A DNA stretch of 13,500 nucleotides from JAKORR01 sp964608495 (GCA_964608495.1 CAZSOQ010000140.1:1-13500); one strand, 5' to 3'. Shown: positions 1 to 8,391, numbered from the stretch's first letter. The notes: generated from the sequence alone by a model not told the origin. Numbers and translations: made by a program.

Positions 1-937
1 GCATGAAGTCCACGTTCGCGGTCAGCTCCTCCACATCGCGCCCGCCTCCGATCCCCCCGGCCGGCCAGCGCACGAGAAAGGGCACCCGGTGCCCCCCGTC
101 GTAGGCCCATCCCTTCATCCCCCGAAGCCCGGCGTTGTACCCGTCCACCACGAACCCATCCCGGTCCAGCGTCGCTCCCGCGCTCGAGCCATTGTCGGTC
201 ATGAACACCAGGATCGTGTCGTCCTCCAGCCCCCACTCCCGCAGCTTCGCCCGCAGCACCCCGAAGTTCTCGTCAATGCTCGTAATCATCCCGTAGAACC
301 GCGCCCGCTCCTCCGGCACCCTCCCCCGGTACCGCTCGCTGTACCTCGGCTCGACGTTGTACGGCCCATGGGGCGCGTTCGTCGCCAGGTAGCAGAAGAA
401 GGGCCTGTCCCGGTTGGCCTCGATGAACCGCAGCGCCTCCCGGAACCACACATCCGTGCAGTACCCCTCGAAGGCCTTCGGCTCGCCCCGCACGAGGTAC
501 GTATCGTCGAAGTAGTCGTTCCCCCAGTAGTCGTACGTCTGGCTCACACCCCCGCCGCCGTGCACGATGCTCGTCTCGAAGCCCCGGTCCTGCGGCCTGT
601 AGGGATACGAGTCCCCCAGGTGCCACTTGCCGAAGATCCCCGTCCGGTACCCGCTGTCCCGCAGGGCCTGCGCCAGCGTCCCTTCGTTCCGCCGCAGCAG
701 CGACCGCCCGCCGATCGTGTGCCAGACCCCCGTGCTGTTGGCATAGTGCCCCGTGAGCAGACCCGCCCGCGTGGGCGCGCAGGTCGGCCCCACATGGAAG
801 TTCGTCAGCCGCGCGCTCTCGCTGTGGAAACGGTCCAGGTGGGGCGTCTCGATCACGGGATTCCCCGTGCAGCCCAGGTCCCCGTAGCCCTGGTCGTCGG
901 TCAGCACGAATACGACCTTCGGCCTGCTGTTGGGCAT
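1..937 (-). CDS. Cysteine-type sulfatase (partial, C-terminus beyond window)
   Basis: Hydrolyses sulfate esters, probably on a carbohydrate; the substrate cannot be read from sequence. The first 312 codons are present. Visible hallmarks of the alkaline-phosphatase/sulfatase superfamily are the metal-binding TDDQGYGDLG segment at residues 13-22, the CxPxR signature CAPTR at 53-57 (Cys53 would be converted to formylglycine), GKWHLG at 103-108 with conserved Lys104 and His106, and a TDNG metal-ligand motif around Asp248-Asn249. The ATG at 937 follows AGAGG by 8 bases. A GTG two codons upstream is an alternative that would change nothing important. No signal peptide is seen, although the next five intact proteins all have one. 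This suggests a cytoplasmic enzyme, or export by another route. It is divergent from the hydrolase-like gene at 1214. No sulfatase-maturating enzyme is visible in the window. The family is confident; the specificity is unknown. Confidence 0.95.
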   Translation of the reverse strand, partial: MPNSRPKVVFVLTDDQGYGDLGCTGNPVIETPHLDRFHSESARLTNFHVGPTCAPTRAGLLTGHYANSTGVWHTIGGRSLLRRNEGTLAQALRDSGYRTGIFGKWHLGDSYPYRPQDRGFETSIVHGGGGVSQTYDYWGNDYFDDTYLVRGEPKAFEGYCTDVWFREALRFIEANRDRPFFCYLATNAPHGPYNVEPRYSERYRGRVPEERARFYGMITSIDENFGVLRAKLREWGLEDDTILVFMTDNGSSAGATLDRDGFVVDGYNAGLRGMKGWAYDGGHRVPFLVRWPAGGIGGGRDVEELTANVDFM

Positions 938-1213
938 GTTCACTGCCTCTCGCCTCCAGTCGGCAACCGTCGGCTTGGGGCCCCGCGCGAAGGCCGTGAG
1001 CCCCGCGCCGTGGCGGCCCCGTGGCCATCCGTGTCGGTCCGGTTCCTATCCCCCCCGGCCCGGCGCATACCTTCTTCGCCGGCCGGTACCGGGGGCCGCC
1101 GCCCGGTCGGCCCTTCCCAGGCAGGATACCGCCTCGCGACCCGCGAAACCGCGCCCCGGACAGCTCGGGCCCGCTTCGCGCCCGGCTCTCATCCCAGCCC
1201 GGGAGGCACTGCC
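938..1213. promoter_or_regulatory. Divergent intergenic region
   Basis: These 276 bases separate the starts of the sulfatase and the rightward hydrolase-like gene, so promoters for both should lie here. The sequence is very GC-rich, includes a run of eight C around 1051, and shows no sigma-70-like -35/-10 pair that I would defend. The clear signals are the two ribosome binding sites at its ends: AGAGG at 946-950 on the minus strand and GGGAGG at 1201-1206 on the plus strand. Long open frames crossing it are antisense artefacts of the base composition. Confidence 0.4.
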
Positions 1214-3016
1214 ATGGACCTCAGGCTGCTTGTCTTGGCCGCCTTTGTCGTCGCCGCGGTGGCCGCCATCGCCGACGGCCCCGTCGTCAAGCGCTCCGAC
1301 GTGGTCTTCATGGGCTCCAAATCGGCCGACATCTACCAGGTCTACGGCGCCACCATGGTCAGTTGGGGCGGCCACGCCTCCTCCGACGACCCCAAGGCCA
1401 TCGAGGACTTCAAGAAGCGTGTCCAGGTGGCCCACGATCTCGGCATGCGCTACTGCGCCGGCCTCGCCTTCCGGACCGCCTTCGCCGCCATGATAGACTT
1501 CGACGAGGGCTTCATGGACTCCGTCTGTCGCACCCTCGACGGCGAGCCCGTCCTCGTCCCGTGGCTCTGGGACCACAAGCACAAGGGCCACCCGGCCTAC
1601 TGGTTCTGCACCAACGCCCCGGGCTACCGCGAGTACCTCAAGCACCAGACGCGCCTGGCGATGGCCGCTGACGTCGAGGGCCTGCACATAGACGACTACA
1701 ACGGCACGGCCGGCACCGAGTGGCGCGGTGGCTGCTTCTGCCCGCACTGCATGGCCGCCTTCCGCCGGCACCTGGCGGACAGCGTGTCGCCCGAGCGCCT
1801 CAAGCAGTGCGGTGTCGAGTCCCTCGACGGCTTCGACTACGGCGAGTTCCTGCGCGGCCGGGGCGTCACGACCGAGGACTACCGCCGCCGCGTCGAGGGC
1901 GACCTGCCCCTCGGCCCCGAGTTCCTCACCTTCCAGTACCAGGCCGCCGCGGCCTGGGTCCACGAGATCCACCAGTACGCCGAGGGCCTCGTCGGCCATC
2001 CCCTCATCCTCAGCGTCAACTCCAGCGCCTCAAGCCCCAAGTCCCTCGTCATCGCCCCCCAGCTCACCTACTTCTGCGGCGAGGTGCCTCGCCAGGCCGA
2101 TTCCCGCCGGGCGCCCACCGACTGCCTCTTCGTCTACAAGCTCGGCGACGCCCTCCGCAGGCCCATCGTCAGCACCTCCAGCGGCCAGGACTGGGCCTTC
2201 ACTGACGAACACAAGAAGCCCGGCCTCGTGCGCCTCTGGATCGCCCAGGCCTACGCCTGCGGCCATCAGCTCATGGCCCCCCACCGCCAGTGGGCCTACA
2301 CGGAGACCAAGGGCACCCACTGGTACCAGAGCGAGCCGTCCGACTACGCGCCCCTGTACCAGTTCGTGCGCGCCCACGCCGATCTCCTCGACGACTACGA
2401 GGCGGTCGCGCAGGTGGGGTTGGTGTACAGCAACGCGGCCTTCCGCGCCAACAAGCGGGCCACGAGGGACGCCTGCCTGGCCCTCGCCGCCGCCAACGTC
2501 CCCTTCCGCCTGCTGGTGATGGGCGACGACTGGCTCACCGTGCCCCCGCCGGCCGCTGACGACCTGGCGCCTCTCAAGGCCGTGGTGTGCACTGAGCCGC
2601 TGATGCTCGACGAGGCCCAGACCGCCCTGCTGGACACGGTCAAGGATCGGCTGGTCACCTGGCCCGACGAAGGCCGGCTCTTCTCGCTGGTGCCGCGCCA
2701 GGTCGCCCTGGACGGCGCCGAGGACATCGCCATCCTGCCCCGGGCCGTCCCAGGCGCCGCCGACCGACCCTTCGTCTGCCATCTAGTGAACCAGAACTAC
2801 GACCCGGAGGCGGACGCCCCGGTCAAGCAGACCGGCTTCCGCCTGACCCTCGCCTCATCCCTCTTCGGCGGCGCGCGCATCGCCGCCGCCACGCTCTACG
2901 CGCCCGAGCGCGAGCCCGTCGAGCTGACCCTGTCGCACAAGCCCGACGCGGTCGAGCTTCTCGTGCCCGAGCTCGACCTGTGGGCCGTTGTCAAGCTCGT
3001 CCCCGAGCGCGGCTAG
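1214..3016 (+). CDS. Secreted TIM-barrel glycosyl hydrolase-like protein (GHL6-like)
   Basis: A 600-residue protein, probably a glycoside hydrolase or a relative; activity unknown. Residues 1 to about 21 form a hydrophobic signal peptide. Residues about 25-390 read as a (beta/alpha)8 barrel. After a strand with the LHIDDYNG motif (Asp160, Asp161) comes a cysteine cluster CFCPHC (Cys174, Cys176, Cys179), a pattern I associate with putative glycosyl hydrolase families such as GHL6 and with beta-galactosidase-like proteins. From about residue 398 (VAQVGLVYSN) to about 500 there is a GATase-like alpha/beta segment like the trimerisation domain of GH42-type enzymes, followed by a C-terminal beta domain. 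The reading frame stays open far upstream, but that part is antisense to the sulfatase and proline/arginine-rich. The ATG at 1214 has GGGAGG 7 bases before it and begins the signal peptide. It is convergent with the gene ending at 3032. Gene reality is very likely; the family name is moderate. Confidence 0.88.
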   Translation: MDLRLLVLAAFVVAAVAAIADGPVVKRSDVVFMGSKSADIYQVYGATMVSWGGHASSDDPKAIEDFKKRVQVAHDLGMRYCAGLAFRTAFAAMIDFDEGFMDSVCRTLDGEPVLVPWLWDHKHKGHPAYWFCTNAPGYREYLKHQTRLAMAADVEGLHIDDYNGTAGTEWRGGCFCPHCMAAFRRHLADSVSPERLKQCGVESLDGFDYGEFLRGRGVTTEDYRRRVEGDLPLGPEFLTFQYQAAAAWVHEIHQYAEGLVGHPLILSVNSSASSPKSLVIAPQLTYFCGEVPRQADSRRAPTDCLFVYKLGDALRRPIVSTSSGQDWAFTDEHKKPGLVRLWIAQAYACGHQLMAPHRQWAYTETKGTHWYQSEPSDYAPLYQFVRAHADLLDDYEAVAQVGLVYSNAAFRANKRATRDACLALAAANVPFRLLVMGDDWLTVPPPAADDLAPLKAVVCTEPLMLDEAQTALLDTVKDRLVTWPDEGRLFSLVPRQVALDGAEDIAILPRAVPGAADRPFVCHLVNQNYDPEADAPVKQTGFRLTLASSLFGGARIAAATLYAPEREPVELTLSHKPDAVELLVPELDLWAVVKLVPERG

Positions 3017-3029
3017 ACGCTCCGCTCGG
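3003..3029. terminator. Inverted repeat between convergent genes, possible bidirectional terminator
   Basis: CCGAGCG at 3003-3009 is repeated inverted as CGCTCGG at 3023-3029, giving a perfect 7-bp stem. An alternative pairing of GAGCG (3005-3009) with CGCTC (3018-3022) leaves an 8-base loop. It spans the TAG of the rightward gene and ends just before the stop of the leftward gene. No T tract follows on either strand, so intrinsic termination is uncertain. Confidence 0.4.
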
Positions 3030-3031
3030 CC

Positions 3032-5218
3032 TCACTGCTCCCCCGCCGGCTTGCCCAGCATGTCTCGCACCGCCTCCAGGTACGACAGCCCCCACTGCGT
3101 GCTGGGCTCCATGTAGCTCCCTTCCAGCCACTCGTTCCACGCCTCGATGGCCACGAACCGGCGCAGCCCCCGCTCCTCGATGAAGGCCTTCGCCCGGCTC
3201 AGCATCTCCCGGTACGCGTCCGGCGAGTGGTTTTGCATGACGATGTTCGTGCCGCGGAAGGTGGGCTCCCAGTTCTGCATCGGACTCGTGGCCAGCAGGT
3301 AGTCCCGACCGTACGTGTCCGCCAGCCCGCTCCACGTGCTCACATGCCCCGGGATGCTCTGCGTGGGATAGTCCTCGATCAGGTCCTGCACCGTCCGGTC
3401 GCCGATCTGCCGGCTCTCCACGCGGTGCCCGCCGCTGGCGGCATAGTGGTAGCCCGTGACACCGTCAATCCCAATCCGCCGCAGCAACTCGGCCTGCGCA
3501 CCGTTCACCGCCGCCACATACACCCCCGCATGCCCCTGCTCCCCGGCCAGCGCCCGCAGCTCCTCCAGCACCTCTCGTGCCTTGTCCTCGCCTCCGGCCT
3601 GCTTCACCAGATCCGGCACCGACCACACCACCAGCAGGGGCTTGCCGTCCACCCGGTAGTAGTTCGGCTGCGAGAAGAAGTGCTCCACCAGGTACTCGAC
3701 CAGTCCCCGCCCGATCCTGTCGTGCGGACCGTGGTTCGTCCACATCACGGCGAAGTCCATCTTCCCCACGAACCGATTCGTCTCCACGGCCGGCCCGCCC
3801 AGCTCCGACTTGCCCAGGAACCCCACTTCCAGCGCCCGGTTCCCGAAGAAGTCCGGCTTGAAGGCCCCGTCCTCCCCCAGCATCGGGTACCAGTCCCACA
3901 GCATCAGGTTGATCGCGTGCTCCCGCATCCAGTGCACGTGCCAGTCCACGGCCCGCGGGTCGCTCGACCGGTAGAACTGGATCCCGTTGAATCTCATGGC
4001 CTCATCGCTCGGGTCGTACAGCAGGGGCAGCCGCCACGGCGACCGCTCACCCACCTGCTTCCACCCATCCCACGTGTACTCGGGCTCCCACGCCGCGAAG
4101 TACCACATCGCCACCGTATAGTCGCTCTCGACCGGATGCGTCTCGGGCGGCCTCTCGGCCGTGAGGTCAGTGCGCCGCGGCGCGGACGGCAGCCGCCACT
4201 CCCTCCGCCACTGCCCCGTCTGGAATTCCAGCCCCGTCGCGCCCGCCGCCAGGTCCGGGCTCTCCGGCCCGCCCGCGGCCCGCACCGCGTGCAGCGTCAG
4301 CTCCGAGGGAAGTCCGTGGGTGAGACGCAGCAGCAACCGCCCGACCGGCCCTTCCCAGCCGGGCACGCCGGCCATCCGCAGGTTGTACGTCCCCCGACGC
4401 CCGGCCGCCAGCCAGAAGGGCCGCGAGTACACCTTCCCGGTCTGCCCCGCCGTGAACTCCAGCGCCGCGGGCACCCGTCCATCCCACGCCGGGCTCGCCG
4501 GCGCCGTCGCCTCCAGCACCACGTACGGGCTTCCCTCCGCGTCCAGTGTCAGCGGCGGCGACATGACCCGGGCCTCCGCCGTGGGCAGGGTCACGCGCAG
4601 GCCCTCTTCCACCGCGGCCACATCCCCCGCGGGTGCCGTCCATCCCCGGTCGCCCGCCGCCGATCCCGCGCCCTCGCCACCTGCCGCGAAGTCGAAGCGC
4701 GCGGCCACCGGCTCGCCCTCGCCGAACCGCAGCACCCGCACCGAGGCCACCGCGTAGGTCCCAGGCAACCCCTCAGGCGGATCGAAGCGAACGGTGATGA
4801 TCCTCTCGCACTCCTGCCAGAGCGGCTGGCTGCGCAGCACCTGCCAGTCGTCCCCGGCGGCGATGTGCACCTGCCGCCGCATCTCCCCGCTGAAGCCCCC
4901 GTAAGGGCCCTCGGTCGTCGCGCGCCAGAACCACTCCGCCGTGCCTTCCGTCGTGGACTTGATCCGAATCTCCAGGCAGTCCCCTACCTGGGGCTTCAGA
5001 TCGAAGGTGGGGCTGATGAGCTGAACGTCCTTTCCCGTCACCTCGAAGACCAGCGCCCCCTCCCTCACCTCCAGCGGAGTCGTGTTGATCCCGGCCCAGT
5101 CCTGCACGCCCTTCTCGAAGCTCCACTCCTGCACCACCGCCGGCTCCGGCGCGGCCACGGCCATCCCTCCCAGGGCCAGCAGTACGAGCATGAGCGCGAG
5201 CCTGGGGGCACCTTGCAC
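3032..5218 (-). CDS. Secreted GH99/WbsX-like glycosidase with two N-terminal beta domains
   Basis: A 728-residue exported protein with a signal peptide at residues 1 to about 23 (AVA before the mature end). Residues about 27-165 and 170-330 look like two beta-sandwich, carbohydrate-binding-like modules with similar layouts (ISPTFDL in the first, MSPPLTL in the second). From about 365 (TVAMWYFAAWEP) to about 720 is a barrel of the GH99/WbsX type. Near its end the motif EAWNEWLEGSYMEP (692-705) matches the NEWxEG...EP signature. By analogy with GH99 endo-mannosidases, Glu696 and Glu699, spaced by three, would be the catalytic pair. Function on a mannose-like or other glycan is inference. The start is GTG with AAGGAG (5233-5228) 9 bases upstream. 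An internal ATG ten codons in would shorten the signal peptide and lacks a comparable site. It is the last gene of a likely three-gene leftward operon, 64 bases after the GH30-like gene. Family call fairly sure. Confidence 0.9.
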   Translation of the reverse strand: MQGAPRLALMLVLLALGGMAVAAPEPAVVQEWSFEKGVQDWAGINTTPLEVREGALVFEVTGKDVQLISPTFDLKPQVGDCLEIRIKSTTEGTAEWFWRATTEGPYGGFSGEMRRQVHIAAGDDWQVLRSQPLWQECERIITVRFDPPEGLPGTYAVASVRVLRFGEGEPVAARFDFAAGGEGAGSAAGDRGWTAPAGDVAAVEEGLRVTLPTAEARVMSPPLTLDAEGSPYVVLEATAPASPAWDGRVPAALEFTAGQTGKVYSRPFWLAAGRRGTYNLRMAGVPGWEGPVGRLLLRLTHGLPSELTLHAVRAAGGPESPDLAAGATGLEFQTGQWRREWRLPSAPRRTDLTAERPPETHPVESDYTVAMWYFAAWEPEYTWDGWKQVGERSPWRLPLLYDPSDEAMRFNGIQFYRSSDPRAVDWHVHWMREHAINLMLWDWYPMLGEDGAFKPDFFGNRALEVGFLGKSELGGPAVETNRFVGKMDFAVMWTNHGPHDRIGRGLVEYLVEHFFSQPNYYRVDGKPLLVVWSVPDLVKQAGGEDKAREVLEELRALAGEQGHAGVYVAAVNGAQAELLRRIGIDGVTGYHYAASGGHRVESRQIGDRTVQDLIEDYPTQSIPGHVSTWSGLADTYGRDYLLATSPMQNWEPTFRGTNIVMQNHSPDAYREMLSRAKAFIEERGLRRFVAIEAWNEWLEGSYMEPSTQWGLSYLEAVRDMLGKPAGEQ

Positions 5219-5282
5219 CTTCGCTCACTCCTTCCCGCCGTGGCTTTACCACACACCGCGCCCGCAGCGCTCAGCCGCCACC

Positions 5283-7265
5283 CTAGTCCGCCGGCATCGT
5301 CGTCAGCGTCAGCAGCGACTGAGGGGCCAGCTCCAGCTCCGCGCGTCCCTCCGCCACCTTCACGGCCTCCAGCTCCTGGAAGGCCTCGGCCTGGCTCGTC
5401 TGGACCGCGCGCAGGGACGCCACGCCCGCTGGCACACCGCTGATGGTTGCCGGCCTGCCGGACCCCAGGTTCGCCACGTGCAGCGTGTAGGCCCGCTTGC
5501 CGCCCACGTCCCCTGCGAAGGCCGTGAACAGCACCTTGTCGTTGTCCGACGCCACGCCCAGCGCCTCGGCCCCCCGCGGCGTGAGGTTACAGAAGTGCCT
5601 GACGAACTCAAACCGCACCGTCGGCACCAGCCGCGTCTTGCCCTCCGCGTCCTTCTCCTCGGCCACCGTGCTGTAGTCCGACGTGAACTCCCACTGCATC
5701 GTCCCCTGCGGCCGCGCATACAGCAGCAGCTCCTGGTACATCCGCACCTCGCGCAGGGCGTAGTGGAAGCTGTCGAAGGAGCGGGTCCGCCACGCCCCCG
5801 CGTCCACGCCCAGCTCGGTCACCAGCAGCGGCAGCTTCAGCCTCTCGGCCAGGTCGCCCCACGCGCCGTAGTCCGCCGGGCTCCCGCCTCCCCACGAGTG
5901 GAAGGCCACCGCGCCCACGTACTTCATCGCCTCCGCGTCCGCCGCCGCCGGCAGCGCGTAGGTGTGCGTCCCGCGCGGCCCCGTCGCGTCCGCCAAGAGC
6001 ATCTTGGTCTTCAGCCCCAGGCTCTGGAAGTGCCCGCCGATCCTCTTGATCGCGTCCCGGTGCTCCTCGGCCGTGAACAGCACCCGCACGCCGATGTTCG
6101 CCTCGTTGAAGCAGAACAGGTCCGGCTCGACGCCGTACTTGCGCTTGGCGTACACCAGGTACGACCCCAGGCACTCCAGCAGCTCGTCCCACTTGTCCGG
6201 CGCCACCCGTCGCCCGTGCGCCTGCGGCCCCTTCCCAGGGTCCGCGTACAGCCACTCCGGCAGGTGCCAGATGCTGATGACGTACGGCACGCCCATGCCC
6301 TGAATCTGCCTGGCCAGCTCGAACTCCCGCCGCAGGTTCGACCCGGGCTTGTCGTGAGACTCCACCAGCGCCCAATCCGTCTCCGTCGGCGAGTCGTTGT
6401 CGTTCTCAGGCTCCCACTCCCCGGGCGTCATCTCCGTCCGCGCCCAGCCGATTCTCAGGTTGCTCAGCGTGTACTGCGTCACCGGCGACTCGATGTTGAA
6501 GCAGTAGTTGCCGCCGAAGCCGTCCAGGTGGTAGCGCGCCCTGCTCGCGTCCAGGCTCAGCGTCGCCGGTGTCTGGTCAGCCTGGCCCGACGCCCGCAGC
6601 ACGACCTGCAAGGCCGTGCTCTCCCCCTCCGCCAACGACGGGGCAAGCTGGGCGAAGACCGAGTACTGGGTGCCCCTCCATTCCCGCGTGTCCTGCACCA
6701 CCACCGGCAGGGCCAGGTCGAAGCTCATCGCCAGCTCCCTCTGCCCTGCCGCGTCGGCCATCGTCACGCCGTCCGCCCGTCCCCGCAGGAAGTGCCGGTT
6801 CTCGGGCTTCTCGCGCGGCATCTCCCCCTCGGCCACCGTCGCCCCGCCCTCAGTCAGAGCGCACCGCCCGCCCGCGAAGTCCTCAATCCCCACGTCCACC
6901 CACAGGAACACTCCCTCGATCTCCACCTCCGCCTCCGCCGCCACCTTCAGCCCCAGCCGCACCTCCTCGCCGACCTCCTCAATGGTCTGCCGGAAGCGGT
7001 AGTTCTTCCCTGGCTCCACCTCGATCCGCCCCTCCCAGGTCGCGCGGCCGCCCTCGCGTGAGTACTTCACGTCCCGCGCGTCGTCGAGGCTGGGCTGCGT
7101 GCCCCACCCCTTGAGGGGAATCCGCAGGTCCGTCCCCACGGGCAGGTAGTCGCCCCCCACGGCCATCGCCGATATCTTCCCCCCGCGGTCCACCACCGCG
7201 ATCTCCGCGCAGGTGCTCGACGTCCACACTACCGCAAGCACGACCGGCACCCAGCTTGCGCGCAT
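5283..7265 (-). CDS. Secreted GH30-like glycosidase with N-terminal beta domain
   Basis: A 660-residue exported protein with a short signal peptide (residues 1-20, ending TCA). Residues about 22-235 form a beta-rich domain whose end carries QDTREWRGTQY (191-201), a motif shared with the next gene upstream. A TIM barrel follows, opening with DGFGGN at 248-253, the GFGG-type start typical of GH30. The FNEAN motif supplies Asn387 and Glu388 as the predicted acid/base, and LLVTELG supplies Glu484 as the predicted nucleophile, a spacing of 96 residues that suits a clan-A retaining enzyme. A C-terminal beta domain ends with PQSLLTLT, resembling the GH30 terminus. The frame can extend to a TTG at 7286, but the ATG at 7265 has AAGGAG (7279-7274) 8 bases away and directly begins the signal peptide. 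It sits 80 bases after the small upstream gene and 64 before the GH99-like gene. A GH39- or GH5-like assignment is possible; clan A is the safer statement. Substrate unknown. Confidence 0.9.
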   Translation of the reverse strand: MRASWVPVVLAVVWTSSTCAEIAVVDRGGKISAMAVGGDYLPVGTDLRIPLKGWGTQPSLDDARDVKYSREGGRATWEGRIEVEPGKNYRFRQTIEEVGEEVRLGLKVAAEAEVEIEGVFLWVDVGIEDFAGGRCALTEGGATVAEGEMPREKPENRHFLRGRADGVTMADAAGQRELAMSFDLALPVVVQDTREWRGTQYSVFAQLAPSLAEGESTALQVVLRASGQADQTPATLSLDASRARYHLDGFGGNYCFNIESPVTQYTLSNLRIGWARTEMTPGEWEPENDNDSPTETDWALVESHDKPGSNLRREFELARQIQGMGVPYVISIWHLPEWLYADPGKGPQAHGRRVAPDKWDELLECLGSYLVYAKRKYGVEPDLFCFNEANIGVRVLFTAEEHRDAIKRIGGHFQSLGLKTKMLLADATGPRGTHTYALPAAADAEAMKYVGAVAFHSWGGGSPADYGAWGDLAERLKLPLLVTELGVDAGAWRTRSFDSFHYALREVRMYQELLLYARPQGTMQWEFTSDYSTVAEEKDAEGKTRLVPTVRFEFVRHFCNLTPRGAEALGVASDNDKVLFTAFAGDVGGKRAYTLHVANLGSGRPATISGVPAGVASLRAVQTSQAEAFQELEAVKVAEGRAELELAPQSLLTLTTMPAD

Positions 7266-7345
7266 CGGTCTCTCTCCTTGCCCCAAAGCCTGCCGCGCCC
7301 CGCCGTCCGGCGAGGCCTTTCCTACCCCGGGGGACGACTTCCGCC

Positions 7346-8170
7346 CTACTCCTCCGCCAGCAGGGCCACGGTCTTACCGAAGTCCAGCGTCAGGTCCCCG
7401 GTGTAGATATCGCCCGTGGCGATAGCCTGGCCCTCGGCCGACATCACGAACACGAGACGGATCTCGTATTGATCGTGTCCCCACTTGCGGTTGTCCTGGA
7501 TCACGAAGCGCGCCTTCTCGGGCACCGAGATGACCAGGCCCTGGCCCGCGCCCGTACGCACCGTGATCTTGTCGCACCGCCCGTCGAAGAGCTGCCACTT
7601 CTCTTCGTCAGCTTCCAGCGGCAGGCTCAGCGTCAGCGGCTCGGCGTCCACGTACGTCACTGCGGGCCTCAGCCCCACTGCCCCCGGTCGGACGCCGCCG
7701 GCCGTCTCCGGCACTTGCCGCCCCTCGACCAGCACCGTCGCCCCCTTGTACGCCTCGACCTCCAGGTTGGCCGACACCTGCAGCCCCCACAGCGTCATCG
7801 CGTCCAGCGCATGCATGTCGTACTTCACCAGCACGCGCGACCCCTCGGCCCGTACCTTCTCCTCGAACCCCAGCTCGCCGCCCTGCTCGCCGGGGATCGG
7901 CAGCCGCCCGGAGAACAGCCGCACCCCGGCCTCGCCCGTCTCCTGTTCCTCAACGCTGGCCCGTCGCTGCGACACGTTCACCCAGTCCGTCGCGTGGGCG
8001 TTCATCTCCAGCGTCAGCAGGGCCTGGGGTCCCTCCAGCACCCGCAGACGGCCGTCGTCTCGCAGGCTCGCAGTCAGCCCGTCGGCGATGCAGGGGCTTA
8101 TCGCCGCCAGTAGCACCGCGGCCCCAACAGCGACGCCCACAAGCCCAAGTCTGGTCTGTCCAAAGCGCAT
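7346..8170 (-). CDS. Secreted beta-domain protein related to the N-terminus of the adjacent GH30-like enzyme
   Basis: A 274-residue exported protein of no named family. A signal peptide covers residues 1 to about 29 (ending CIADG). The rest is beta-rich, without a TIM barrel or any catalytic motif I can recognise. QDNRKWGHDQY at 225-235 matches the spacing of QDTREWRGTQY in the neighbouring GH30-like protein (Q, D, R, W, Q and Y all conserved). Weaker similarity extends upstream, such as FDGRCDKIT against LRGRADGVT and a shared LW-containing strand. I infer a stand-alone homologue of that accessory domain, perhaps carbohydrate-binding. The ATG at 8170 has AAGGAGGAG (8186-8178) 7 bases upstream. 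A longer frame to 8284 adds an arginine-rich stretch before the signal peptide and is unlikely. It is the first gene of the leftward set, 80 bases before the GH30-like gene. Gene real; function unknown. Confidence 0.85.
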   Translation of the reverse strand: MRFGQTRLGLVGVAVGAAVLLAAISPCIADGLTASLRDDGRLRVLEGPQALLTLEMNAHATDWVNVSQRRASVEEQETGEAGVRLFSGRLPIPGEQGGELGFEEKVRAEGSRVLVKYDMHALDAMTLWGLQVSANLEVEAYKGATVLVEGRQVPETAGGVRPGAVGLRPAVTYVDAEPLTLSLPLEADEEKWQLFDGRCDKITVRTGAGQGLVISVPEKARFVIQDNRKWGHDQYEIRLVFVMSAEGQAIATGDIYTGDLTLDFGKTVALLAEE

Positions 8171-8391
8171 TGCCGCTCTCCTCCTTCGGGGGTCCTGGCC
8201 CCACATGATACGTGGTTTCCTTTCGCCCTCTCCGCCCAATCCCCTCTCCCGGCTCGCCCTGGGCCCGACCATCCGTCCCGTCAACCCTGGTCCTGGAGGC
8301 CACGGCCCCCACGCCGCGAAAGGACCCTCGCCCGGACCGCCGCGCCCTCACGGGGCCCCGCGCCGGTCCTGGTCCGGGGAGGCCCGACAGA
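8171..8391. promoter_or_regulatory. Divergent intergenic region between operon and TIM-barrel gene
   Basis: These 221 bases separate the start of the leftward three-gene set from the rightward gene at 8392, so they should hold promoters for both. Ribosome binding sites are clear at both ends (AAGGAGGAG on minus at 8186-8178, GGGGAGG on plus at 8376-8382). The most AT-containing part is about 8201-8220, with an imperfect inverted repeat CCAC-N7-GTGG at 8201-8215 that could be an operator. I see no convincing -35/-10 pair. Confidence 0.4.

Noticed and set aside
89..1213. Upstream extension of the hydrolase-like gene by about 375 codons
   Set aside because: It is antisense to the sulfatase, rich in Pro, Arg, His and Val, and lies before a clear ribosome binding site and signal peptide at 1214.
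3227..5443. Plus-strand open frame of about 738 codons opposite the GH99-like gene
   Set aside because: Composition is dominated by Arg, Pro, His and Leu with no domain pattern; it is the antisense shadow of a GC-rich gene.
5082..7061. Plus-strand open frame of about 659 codons opposite the GH30-like gene
   Set aside because: Same antisense composition bias, no ribosome binding site, and it overlaps a gene with recognisable catalytic motifs.
8201..8215. CCAC-N7-GTGG as a defined operator
   Set aside because: Only four bases per arm match and no regulator is nearby; mentioned only as a weak candidate within the divergent region.
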